Positions 33,466-41,339 of a stretch of DNA of 64,000 nucleotides are shown here, in pieces. The position numbers were made by a program, and so were the translations under genes. Source of the stretch: JAIEPW01 sp964471915 (GTDB lineage: Bacteria > Acidobacteriota > Terriglobia > Bryobacterales > Bryobacteraceae); the NCBI GenBank assembly GCA_964471915.1, contig CAYYID010000022.1, forward strand, positions 1 to 64,000, written 5' to 3'. The notes below the pieces were generated by a model that was not told the DNA's origin, ran no database searches, and saw only the letters and a list, made by a program, of their open reading frames with translations. Every line of letters starts with the position of its first letter. Within the stretch, counting starts at the first letter, position 1.

Positions 33466-33894
33466 ATGTCAATGGCAGTGGGCGGCGGCAAGGGTGGACC
33501 GCAAGCCGACATCAACATGACCCCTCTTATCGACGTGCTGCTGGTGCTGCTCATCATCTTCATGGTGATCACGCCGCTCACGCCGCACGGTCTCGAGGCG
33601 CTGGCTCCTCAGCCCCCGAAGGACCAGCAACAGCCCCCGCCGGACCAGGACCGCACGGTGGTGATCATCATCGAGAAGGACAACAGCCTCAAGATCAACT
33701 CCGAGATCACCGACGAGACGCGGCTCGGCAAGCGGCTGGAGGACATCTTCAAGACCCGCGCCGAGCGCGTGGTGTTCGTGAAGGGCGATCCCGACATCGA
33801 GTTTGACGCCGTGGCCAAGGTCATCGACATCGCCAAGGGCTCCGGCATCGACAAGATCGGCCTCATGACCCCCCGCATCGAGCAGGGGCAGTAG
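33466..33894 (+). CDS. exbD: ExbD/TolR-family protein (second copy)
   Basis: 142 residues. INMTPLIDVLLVLLIIFMVITPL is again the ExbD helix with its essential Asp, followed by a Pro/Gln-rich stretch and a short periplasmic domain (VVIIIEKDNSLKINSE, VVFVKGDPDIEFDAVAKVIDIAKGSGIDKIGLMTP). Two ExbD paralogues beside one ExbB are frequent in TonB systems with many receptors. GAGGAA precedes the start. Confidence 0.95.
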   Translation: MSMAVGGGKGGPQADINMTPLIDVLLVLLIIFMVITPLTPHGLEALAPQPPKDQQQPPPDQDRTVVIIIEKDNSLKINSEITDETRLGKRLEDIFKTRAERVVFVKGDPDIEFDAVAKVIDIAKGSGIDKIGLMTPRIEQGQ

Positions 33895-33937
33895 AATTCC
33901 GAGTTTCCCAGGGAAACCAACCGAGGAAAGCCAACCC

Positions 33938-34789
33938 ATGAACCGCACACCCCGTTATGCAGTTGCCGTGCTGGCCCTTGCCGGCGCGCTCGTGGGCACC
34001 GGGTGCCAGAAGCTCCAGTCGCGCGACAACCTGAACAAGGGCGTCCAGGCGTACAAGAGCGCGCGCTACAACGATGCCGTCGAGTTCTTCAAGAAAGCCA
34101 TCGAACTCGACGACACCAATCCCAACGCGCGCCTGTATCTCGCCACCGCGTACATGACCCAGTGGATTCCCGGCGCCGAATCGCCGGAGAACAGGGCCCT
34201 GGCCGAGGGCGCCCGCAAGGAGTTCATGACGGTGTTGGGCAAGGACCCCAACGATAAGACGGCGCTCGCTTCGCTCGCTTCCCTGAGCTACAACGAGGCC
34301 ACCGCGCTGAGCCCCGAGGACAAGGTGAAGAAGTTCGACGAGGCCCGCGAGTGGCACCAGAAGCTGCTGAGCGTCGACCCGCAGAACAAGGAGTCCTACT
34401 ACTCGCTGGGCGTCATCGCCTGGGCGAAATGGTATCCGGCGCTGATGGGCGCGCGCGCCAAGCTCGGCATGAAGCCCGAGGATCCGGGCCCTGTCAAGGA
34501 CAAGAAGGTCAAGGAAGAGCTGAAGACCAAGTACTCGGCCGTCATCGAGGAAGGCATCAAGAGCCTGGAGAAGGCCATCGAGATCGACAAAGAGTACGAC
34601 GACGCCATGGCCTACATGAATCTGCTGATCCGCGAACGCGCGGACCTCGCGGATTCCACCGATGCCTACAAGAAAGACATCGAGACCGCCGACATGTGGG
34701 TGCAGAAGACCCTCGACACCAAGAAGGCCAAGGCCGCGAAGGCCTCGGCGGCCGCGGCCGCCAACCAGATTACCGCCGAAGAGAAGTAA
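33938..34789 (+). CDS. TPR-repeat lipoprotein
   Basis: 283 residues. The N-terminal hydrophobic segment ends at Cys23 (LVGTGCQKL), a lipobox-like but not ideal site. At least three TPR-type helical pairs follow (NLNKGVQAYKSARYNDAVEFFKKAIELDDTNPNARLYLATAY; AREWHQKLLSVDPQNKESYYSLGVIAWAKW; GIKSLEKAIEIDKEYDDAMAYMNLLIRER), then an Ala/Lys-rich tail. It follows tonB-exbBD on the same strand with GAGGAAA before its start, so it may assist that envelope complex. Function unknown. Confidence 0.85.
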   Translation: MNRTPRYAVAVLALAGALVGTGCQKLQSRDNLNKGVQAYKSARYNDAVEFFKKAIELDDTNPNARLYLATAYMTQWIPGAESPENRALAEGARKEFMTVLGKDPNDKTALASLASLSYNEATALSPEDKVKKFDEAREWHQKLLSVDPQNKESYYSLGVIAWAKWYPALMGARAKLGMKPEDPGPVKDKKVKEELKTKYSAVIEEGIKSLEKAIEIDKEYDDAMAYMNLLIRERADLADSTDAYKKDIETADMWVQKTLDTKKAKAAKASAAAAANQITAEEK

Positions 34790-34794
34790 CCCCG

Positions 34795-34848
34795 GCGGTC
34801 CGGTTTTGGGCGGACGCCGCGGCGCGGCGCTCGGCCCTTTCTCTTTTT
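34795..34848 (+). terminator. Possible terminator after the TonB cluster
   Basis: GC-rich imperfect inverted segments after the lipoprotein stop are followed by CTCTTTTTT. The stems I can draw contain bulges, so this is a modest call. Confidence 0.35.
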
Positions 34849-34863
34849 TGGGCGCCGCCGCGC

Positions 34864-34869
34864 TACACT
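34864..34869 (+). promoter_or_regulatory. -10-like element TACACT before rel
   Basis: TACACT ends 15 nt upstream of the rel ATG at 34885. No clear -35 is seen; this start would have a short leader. Confidence 0.3.
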
Positions 34870-34884
34870 AGTCCCCAACCGAGC

Positions 34885-37086
34885 ATGACGCCCGCCGAGC
34901 CGGAAGCCCCGCCCGAAACCAGCACCGTGGAAGCGCTGTATGCCGGCCTGCTCGCGCAGGTGCGCCGGTCCCGGCCCCAAGAGGACCTGGCGGCTCTGGA
35001 GAAGGCCTTCCGCTTCGCTGAGCAGCGCCATCGCGGCCAGACCCGCAAGTCCGGCGACCCGTATCTCGTCCACCCGCTCCACGTCGCGCGCATCCTCGCT
35101 GACATGCAGATGGACCTCACCTGCATCGAGACCGGACTGCTCCACGACGTCGTCGAAGACACCAGCGCCACCATCGAGGAGGTGCGCAAGGAATTCGGCG
35201 CCGACGTCGCCCACTGCGTGGACGGCGTCACCAAGCTCGCCAAACTGAAGATGTACTCACGCGAGGAGCGCCAGTCCGAGAGCGTCCGCAAGATGCTGCT
35301 CGCCATGGTCAGCGACATCCGGGTGATCATCGTCAAGCTCGCCGACCGCCTCCACAACATGCGGACCCTGGAGCACATGGCGCCCGAAGCCCAGCAGCGC
35401 ATCGCGCAAGAGACCCTCGAGGTCTACGCGCCGATCGCCCACCGGCTCGGCATGGGCAAGATGCGCAGCGAACTCGAGGACCTGGCCTTCCGTTACACCG
35501 AACCGGCGCTCGCCGAGCAGGTGGCGCACGAGATCGAGTCCAAGCGCACCGCCAACGAGTCGTACCTCGCGCAGATCTGCCGCGATATCGAGACCAACCT
35601 CAGCCGCGAGGGCATTCCGGCGCGTGTCGAATCCCGCGTCAAGCGCCCGTACTCCGTCGCCCAGAAGCTGCAGCGCCAGAAGATCTCGCTCGACCAGGTC
35701 TACGACCTGCTCGGCATTCGCATCATTACCGACTCGGTGAAGAACTGCTACGCCGCCCTCGGTGTGATTCACAACGAGTGGCACCCCATTCCCGGGCGCA
35801 TCAAGGACTTCATCGCCATTCCGCGGCCGAACCTCTACCAGTCCCTGCACACCTCCGTCATCGGGCCGAGCGGCATCGCCTTCGAAGTTCAGATCCGCAC
35901 CGACGAGATGCACCGCATGGCGGAGGAGGGCATCGCGTCGCACTGGAAGTACAAGGAAGGCCGCAAGGGCCCCGGCGACGACGACCAGCGCGTCGCCTGG
36001 CTCCGCCAGCTCGTCGAATGGCAGCGCGACATGCGGGACCCGGGCGAGTTCATGTCGACCCTCAAGGTCGACCTGTACCCGGAAGAGGTCTACGCCTTCA
36101 CGCCGCGCGGCAAAGTGGTGGTGCTGCCGCGCGACGCCTCGCCCATCGACTTCGCCTACGCCATCCACTCCGAAGTCGGCAACACCTGCGTCGGCGCCAA
36201 GGTGAACGGGCGCATCGTGCCCCTGAAGTACGCGTTGCGCAACGGCGACGTGGTCGAGATCCTCACCCAGCCCGGCCATGTGCCCTCGAAGGACTGGCTG
36301 GCCATCGCCAAGACCTCGAAGGCGCGCAACAAGATCAAGCACTACATCAACACCACCGAGCGCGTCCGGGCCATCGAGATCGGCGAAAAATATCTCGAAA
36401 AGGAAGCCCGGCGGCTCGGCGTGCAGATGGCGCGCATCAACCGCAAGGATCTCGACGCCATCGCCTCCGAGTACGGCTGCTCCAAGGCCGAGGATCTCTA
36501 CGCCATGCTGGGCTACGGCAAGTACTCCGCGCGCCAGATTCTGACGCGGGTGGCGCCGGAACTGGTGCCGGAGGACGCGCCCAAGCCCGAGACCCCGGCC
36601 GCCGCGCCCGTACCCGCCGGCGACGGCGACCTCGTCATCAAGGTTCGCGGCATCGACGACCTGCTGGTTTACCGCGCCAAGTGCTGCAATCCCATCCGCG
36701 GCGAAGCCATCGTCGGCTATGTCACCCGCGGCAAAGGCGTCGCGGTCCACTCGGTGTCCTGCTCCAATGTGCAGAACTTGCTGTACGAAGTGGACCGCAA
36801 GATCGAGGTCGAGTGGGCCCGCGCGGCCAAGGAGACCTTCGACGTACGGCTGATCGTCCATACCGACGATCGCCCCGGGATGCTCCAGCAGTTGACCACG
36901 GCGCTGTTTCAGGAAGGCGCCAACATCCGGACCCTGGAAGCGCGTCCCGACGAAAAGCGCCTGGACGACGGCGCCATCATCGACATCACGCTCGAGGTCC
37001 GCGACAAGAAGCAGTTGGAGCGGATCTCCGGCGGCGTGCGGCGCATTTCCGGGGTCCGGGACATCGAGCGGGTCAACAAGACTTAA
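34885..37086 (+). CDS. rel: Bifunctional (p)ppGpp synthetase/hydrolase Rel/SpoT
   Basis: 733 residues from the ATG at 34885; a much longer upstream frame runs through the lipoprotein gene and is not real. HD hydrolase domain (HPLHVARILADMQMD, LLHDVVEDT, LADRLHNMRTLEHM) at residues ~45-200. Synthetase domain ~230-345 (RVKRPYSVAQKLQR, YDLLGIRIIT, FKDFIAIPRPNLYQSLHTSV, FEVQIRTDEMHRMAEEGIASHWKYK). TGS domain ~395-455 (VYAFTPRGKVVVLPRDASPIDFAYAIHSEVG). C-terminal zinc-finger-like (KCCNPIRGEAIVGY) and ACT domain. The intact HD motif means it should both make and degrade the alarmone. Confidence 0.97.
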   Translation: MTPAEPEAPPETSTVEALYAGLLAQVRRSRPQEDLAALEKAFRFAEQRHRGQTRKSGDPYLVHPLHVARILADMQMDLTCIETGLLHDVVEDTSATIEEVRKEFGADVAHCVDGVTKLAKLKMYSREERQSESVRKMLLAMVSDIRVIIVKLADRLHNMRTLEHMAPEAQQRIAQETLEVYAPIAHRLGMGKMRSELEDLAFRYTEPALAEQVAHEIESKRTANESYLAQICRDIETNLSREGIPARVESRVKRPYSVAQKLQRQKISLDQVYDLLGIRIITDSVKNCYAALGVIHNEWHPIPGRIKDFIAIPRPNLYQSLHTSVIGPSGIAFEVQIRTDEMHRMAEEGIASHWKYKEGRKGPGDDDQRVAWLRQLVEWQRDMRDPGEFMSTLKVDLYPEEVYAFTPRGKVVVLPRDASPIDFAYAIHSEVGNTCVGAKVNGRIVPLKYALRNGDVVEILTQPGHVPSKDWLAIAKTSKARNKIKHYINTTERVRAIEIGEKYLEKEARRLGVQMARINRKDLDAIASEYGCSKAEDLYAMLGYGKYSARQILTRVAPELVPEDAPKPETPAAAPVPAGDGDLVIKVRGIDDLLVYRAKCCNPIRGEAIVGYVTRGKGVAVHSVSCSNVQNLLYEVDRKIEVEWARAAKETFDVRLIVHTDDRPGMLQQLTTALFQEGANIRTLEARPDEKRLDDGAIIDITLEVRDKKQLERISGGVRRISGVRDIERVNKT

Positions 37087-37092
37087 GGGGCG

Positions 37093-37752
37093 GTGACCCA
37101 AGCGGTGTTGGATCATGCCCTGCCCGAAGGCAGTGTTACCCTGAAAGTTTCCATGTATCTGAAGATTCTGGCCCACCCGATTTTCGTCAACTTGAACTTC
37201 CACATGCCGATGGTGGTGGACCTGTCGCATCCGCTGGTGATGCTGCAAGGCGAAAACGGCTCCGGTAAGTCGACGCTGCTGAGTTCCATTTACCTGGCGC
37301 TGCGGGGCGAACAGGTGGACGGTTACGTCTACCGCCTGGAAAAAGGCAAGGTGGACGTCGCGGGGGCGCAACTGTTCGACGCCGAGCAGCACAATCCGCG
37401 GATGCACCGCGAGATGTTCGCCGACGATCCCAGCATGTACGAGTTCCTCGGCTCGGCGAGCCACGGCCAGGTGATGCTGTCGCTCTTCACGCAGACGTTC
37501 CCGCATCTGCCGCCCGGCACGGTGTTGCTGCTGGACGAGCCGGAGATGGCGCTGTCCCCGTCGAACCAGCGGCGCATTCTGAAGATGATGCAGGAACTGG
37601 TGGACCAGAAGGGCCTGCGGATCATCGCCGCCACGCACTCCGAGATCCTTACGGGCGCGCCTGAGACCTACGTCATCAACCTGGACAACCACATCAACAA
37701 GAACGTGGTGGACGCGACGCTCGGCGTGCAGGGCGCCAGCACGATTCAGTAG
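37093..37752 (+). CDS. AAA/ABC-type ATPase, single domain
   Basis: 219 residues from a GTG 6 bp after rel; an ATG at 37153 (MYLKILAHPIFVNLNF) may be the true start, giving 199 residues. Walker A is LQGENGSGKSTLLSS, a signature-like ASHGQVMLSLF precedes Walker B VLLLDEPEMALSP, and the switch His is in IIAATHSEIL. It is an overcoming-lysogeny-defect/AAA_21-like soluble ATPase, not a transporter subunit. Role unknown. The last 7 bp overlap the convergent gamma-glutamyltransferase gene. Confidence 0.8.
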   Translation: MTQAVLDHALPEGSVTLKVSMYLKILAHPIFVNLNFHMPMVVDLSHPLVMLQGENGSGKSTLLSSIYLALRGEQVDGYVYRLEKGKVDVAGAQLFDAEQHNPRMHREMFADDPSMYEFLGSASHGQVMLSLFTQTFPHLPPGTVLLLDEPEMALSPSNQRRILKMMQELVDQKGLRIIAATHSEILTGAPETYVINLDNHINKNVVDATLGVQGASTIQ

Positions 37753-39479
37753 CCCGCGGCGCGGCCACCGCGGCGTCCATCGGACCAGCCGACGCGCATG
37801 CCGGTCTTCTCCTCGATCATCACGGCGTGGACGTCGCCTTGCGTGCGCAGGCGCGGGGCGATGGCGTGGCCCATCTGCTGCAGGCGCGCGGCGATGTCGT
37901 AGACCAGCGCGGCGGGCTCCGCCTCGATGCGGTCGGGCACGTAACCGTGGTGGATGCGCGGATACTCGATGGCGTCGCGCAGCGACATTTTGTAGTCGAT
38001 CAGGTTCACGATCACCTGCACCAGGGTGTTGGTGATGGTGCCGCCGCCGGGCGTGCCGAGGGCGAAGTAGGGCGAGCCGTCGGGACGCAGGGCGACCACC
38101 GGAGCCATCGTCGAAGCCATGCGCGCGCCGGGAATCAGCGTCCCGATGCCGCCCTCGCCGGCGCCGGCGGCGGCGCGCTTCGCGGCCATCGCCAGCGTGC
38201 CGACCATGTCGCCGAGCAGCACGCCGGTGCCCTTGGCGACCACCTGGGACCCGTAAAAGCTGCCGAGCGTATACGTATTCGACACCAGATTGCCTTCGGC
38301 GTCGACGATCGAGTAGTGCGTGGTGTCCGCGGATTCGAACTCCAGCTCGCGGCTGGCGGTGGCTTCGGCCCCGAGCGCGGGCAGTTCGTTGTTCTTCGTG
38401 GCGCGGTCCGCGCGGATGGAAGCGGCCAGGCGCGCGGCATACGCTTTGTCGAGCAGGCGGTCCACGGGCACGGGCCGGAATGCGGGGTCGGCGGCGAAAC
38501 GCTGGCGGTCCCGGTAGGCGCGCCGCATCGCCTCGGCGAGATAGTGCCGCGACTCCACCGAACCTTCCATGCCGAGCTTCATGGGCAGCTTTTCGAGAAT
38601 GTTCAGCATCTCGAGCAGCGGAAATCCGCCGGAACTCGAGGGAGGGATCGTGCAGAGCTGGTAGCCACGGTAGGTGCCGCACAGCGGGTCCCGCTCGTGG
38701 ACCTTGTAGCTCGCCAGGTCCGCCGCGGTCATGAACCCGCCCTGCGCAGCCATGTCGGCGGCGATGCGGCGGGCGGTCTCGCCTTCGTAGAACTCCCGCC
38801 AGCCGGATTTCTGCAGGCGGCGGATCGTATCGGCCAGTTCCGGCTGCCGCAGGATTTCTCCCTGTTTCAAGGGTTGATCACCGCCATGGAGAAAGAGCTT
38901 GGCCGCCTCGGGGAATTGTTTCATCACTGGGACCTGCAGCCGCAGCACGATCTCCATGCGCTGCGACGACGGGAAGCCGTCGCGGGCCAGGCGGCGCGCG
39001 GGTTCCAGCACGGCCGCCCAGGGGAGCTTGCCGAAGCGCTGGTGCGCGAGGGCGAGGCCGGCGACGGTACCGGGGACGCCGGCGGTCTTGTGTCCGACGT
39101 AGGGACGCGTCGCGTCCGGAAAGCCGGCGAGCTTGGTCGCGGCGGGGATCGTCTCCTTGTAGTCGAACGCCTTCATGCGGCCGTCGCGCATGCGGACCAC
39201 CAGGTAGCCGCCGCCGCCCAGATTCCCGGCCTCCGGGTGCACGACGGCCAGCGCGAAGCCCACGGCGACGGCGGCGTCCACGGCGTTGCCGCCCTTGCGC
39301 AGAATCTCGAGGCCGGTGCGGGTGGCGATCTCGTGCGTCGAGGTGACCATCGCCTTCGGGGCCCGCTCTGGTTGATTGACCATGGGCCGGTCGCCCTCGA
39401 AGTCCAGGCCACTTTGGGAGCGCTCCTGCGCGAGAAGCCCAAGGCCGGCTAGTGCCGTGATCCACCAACGCCGCTTCAT
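37746..39479 (-). CDS. ggt: Secreted gamma-glutamyltransferase
   Basis: 577 residues from the ATG at 39479, giving a signal peptide (WWITALAGLGLLAQ). The frame stays open upstream but that part is shadow. Family motifs: GGNAVDAAVAVGFALAVVHPEAGNLGGGGYLVVRM, GVPGTVAGLALAHQRFG, PPSSSGGFPLLEMLNIL, the autoprocessing site SADTTHYSIVDAEGN (Thr before THYS is the nucleophile) and PGGGTITNTLVQVIVNLIDY. It should cleave glutathione or other gamma-glutamyl compounds in the periplasm. TATACT lies 7 nt before the start. Confidence 0.94.
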   Translation of the reverse strand: MKRRWWITALAGLGLLAQERSQSGLDFEGDRPMVNQPERAPKAMVTSTHEIATRTGLEILRKGGNAVDAAVAVGFALAVVHPEAGNLGGGGYLVVRMRDGRMKAFDYKETIPAATKLAGFPDATRPYVGHKTAGVPGTVAGLALAHQRFGKLPWAAVLEPARRLARDGFPSSQRMEIVLRLQVPVMKQFPEAAKLFLHGGDQPLKQGEILRQPELADTIRRLQKSGWREFYEGETARRIAADMAAQGGFMTAADLASYKVHERDPLCGTYRGYQLCTIPPSSSGGFPLLEMLNILEKLPMKLGMEGSVESRHYLAEAMRRAYRDRQRFAADPAFRPVPVDRLLDKAYAARLAASIRADRATKNNELPALGAEATASRELEFESADTTHYSIVDAEGNLVSNTYTLGSFYGSQVVAKGTGVLLGDMVGTLAMAAKRAAAGAGEGGIGTLIPGARMASTMAPVVALRPDGSPYFALGTPGGGTITNTLVQVIVNLIDYKMSLRDAIEYPRIHHGYVPDRIEAEPAALVYDIAARLQQMGHAIAPRLRTQGDVHAVMIEEKTGMRVGWSDGRRGGRAAGY

Positions 39480-39485
39480 CCCAAC

Positions 39486-39495
39486 GAGTATACTC
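39486..39495. promoter_or_regulatory. Palindromic shared -10 GAGTATACTC
   Basis: The 10-bp palindrome contains TATACT on both strands: 7 nt before the minus-strand ggt ATG, and 16 nt before the plus-strand mgtC ATG at 39511. The two divergent genes may share this core element. Confidence 0.5.
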
Positions 39496-39510
39496 ACGAG
39501 CGGAATGCCA

Positions 39511-39978
39511 ATGACGGAATGGGAGGCCCTGGTGCGCGTCGGCGCCGCGGCGCTGGCGGGCGCGGTGGTAGGCATCGACCGCGAACTGAAAGCCAAGCCG
39601 GCCGGCGTGCGCACGCATATGCTGGTGTCGATTGGCGCCGCGCTGTTCATGACCGGCGGCCTGCTGGTGTACGAGCGCGGGGGCGGCAATGCGTCCGGGT
39701 TGCGGCTGGACGCGGTGATCGGCTCGATCGTTACCGGCGTCGGGTTTCTGGGCGGCGGGCTGATCCTGCACGTGAAGGAGCGCGTGGGCGGCGTCACGAC
39801 CGCGGCCGGAGTGTGGGTGACGGCGGCGCTGGGGATGCTGTGCGGGGCGGGGCTCTTCCTGCTCGCGGCGGGCGGTGCGGTGCTGGCCGCCTTCGTCATC
39901 GGCCTGTTGCTGCGTCTGGAAGAGAAGCTGGAAGCCAAGCGGCCCAATGAGGTGGACGTCCATCGCCTGCGCCCCTGA
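39511..39978 (+). CDS. mgtC: MgtC/SapB-family membrane protein
   Basis: 155 residues. The ATG at 39511 has GAGCGGA 7-8 nt upstream; an ATG at 39505 is too close to it. Four to five helices with the MgtC signatures LAGAVVGIDRELKAKPAGVRTHMLVSIGAALFM, DAVIGSIVTGVGFLGGGLIL and GGVTTAAGVWVTAALGMLCGAG. MgtC proteins relate to magnesium limitation and inhibition of F-type ATPase in pathogens; in soil bacteria the role is uncertain. Confidence 0.93.
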   Translation: MTEWEALVRVGAAALAGAVVGIDRELKAKPAGVRTHMLVSIGAALFMTGGLLVYERGGGNASGLRLDAVIGSIVTGVGFLGGGLILHVKERVGGVTTAAGVWVTAALGMLCGAGLFLLAAGGAVLAAFVIGLLLRLEEKLEAKRPNEVDVHRLRP

Positions 39979-40022
39979 TCCGCCCAGCGCCCGCTGGCCG
40001 GGGTCTGCGAAACTGAGGTCGG

Positions 40023-41339
40023 ATGTCCCATCAGGAAGAATACAAACGCAAGCTGTGTTCCGCGACGGAAGCCGTGGCGCACATCCAGAGCGGCGAAGTT
40101 CTGGTCAAAGGGATGGCGGCCGCCGAGCCGCCCGCGATCTTGCAGGCTCTCGCCCGGCGCATCGAGGCCGGCGAACTCACCGGGCTGCGGGTTTACTATC
40201 TCCATTCGGACAAACATTCGGCCGCCACGATCCTGCGGTACGAAATGATGGACCACATTGCGCCGTTCTGCCTGTTTATGCGGGAGACCGAGCGGGAACT
40301 GATCCGGCGGGGCGTGGAAGACAACCGCAAGGTAGTGCATTTCGTGCCGAATTCGTTTCCGGAACTGCCGCGCTTTCTGCGGGAAGAGATCCGCGTCGAC
40401 ACCACGATGTTGACGGTTTCGCCGATGGACCGGGACGGCAATTTCACCTTCGGCACCAACAACGATTACGGCAGCGCGGCCGCGCGCGCCTGCCGGCGGC
40501 TGATCGTGGAAGTGAATCCGCGGATGCCGCGAACGCTTGGCGACTCGGCGCTCCACATCAGCGAAGTGGACGCCATCGTCGAGCACGAGGCGCCGTTGCT
40601 CGAAGCGCCGGACGCGGCGCTGGAGCCGGAGGCCTCGACGATTGGCGAAGCCGTCGCCGACCTGGTGCGCGACGGGGCCACGATTCAGATGGGCGTAGGC
40701 GCGATTCCCAACGCCGTTTGCCAGTTCCTGCGCGACCGCCGGGATCTGGGGATCCACACCGAGGTGCTGACCACCGGGATGCTGGATTTGATCCGCCGGG
40801 GCGTGGCAAACGGACGCCGGAAGTCCCTGCATCCGCGCAAGGCCGTGTATACGTTCGCGCTGGGCACCGCGGAATTGTACGACGCCCTGCACGAGAGCCT
40901 GCTGTTCGAAAGCCGGCCGGTGGATTACGTCGTGGATCCCCGGGTGATCGCCCGCAACCACGAAATGGTGTCGATCAACGCGGCGCTGCAGGTGGACTTG
41001 TACGGCCAGGTGAACGCGGAGTGGCTGAACGGACACCAGTTCACGGGCACGGGCGGGCAACTGGCGTTCGTGCGGGGCGCGTATCAGGCGCCGGGCGGGC
41101 GGTCGATCATCGCGCTGCCGGCGACGGCCAAGAAGGGTAAGATGTCCCGTATTGTGCCGCATTTGCAGGGTCCGGTGACGGACACGCGTATCGACACGCA
41201 CTGCGTGATCACGGAATTCGGCGTGGCGCAGCTAAAGGGCAAGGGGTCCAGCGAGCGCGCCGAGGAACTGATCTCGATTGCGCACCCGGATTTCCGCGAC
41301 GAACTCCGCCACGCGGCGCGGAGGTTGTTCCTGATTTGA
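40023..41339 (+). CDS. Acetyl-CoA hydrolase/transferase family protein (4-hydroxybutyrate CoA-transferase-like)
   Basis: 438 residues. Motifs typical of the family: VSPMDRDGNFTFGTNNDY in the N-terminal half, QMGVGAIPNAVCQFL, LGIHTEVLTTGMLDLI with the likely catalytic Glu, and NAEWLNGHQFTGTGGQLAFVRGA, then the C-terminal HCVITEFGVAQLKGKGSSERAEELISIAHP. It moves CoA between short acyl acids; the substrate could be acetate, butyrate or 4-hydroxybutyrate. GAGG lies before the ATG. It overlaps the next gene by 4 bp (TTGA), a coupled pair. Confidence 0.9.
   Translation: MSHQEEYKRKLCSATEAVAHIQSGEVLVKGMAAAEPPAILQALARRIEAGELTGLRVYYLHSDKHSAATILRYEMMDHIAPFCLFMRETERELIRRGVEDNRKVVHFVPNSFPELPRFLREEIRVDTTMLTVSPMDRDGNFTFGTNNDYGSAAARACRRLIVEVNPRMPRTLGDSALHISEVDAIVEHEAPLLEAPDAALEPEASTIGEAVADLVRDGATIQMGVGAIPNAVCQFLRDRRDLGIHTEVLTTGMLDLIRRGVANGRRKSLHPRKAVYTFALGTAELYDALHESLLFESRPVDYVVDPRVIARNHEMVSINAALQVDLYGQVNAEWLNGHQFTGTGGQLAFVRGAYQAPGGRSIIALPATAKKGKMSRIVPHLQGPVTDTRIDTHCVITEFGVAQLKGKGSSERAEELISIAHPDFRDELRHAARRLFLI

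Noticed and set aside
34351..34884. N-terminal extension of rel through the TPR lipoprotein gene
   Set aside because: Out of frame with the lipoprotein and unlike any Rel N-terminus; the ATG at 34885 gives the usual length.
37746..41201. 1151-residue minus-strand ORF extending upstream of gamma-glutamyltransferase
   Set aside because: Only the part from 39479 has signal peptide and family motifs; the rest is antisense to mgtC and the CoA-transferase and has the Arg/Gly/His-rich look of shadow frames in GC-rich DNA.
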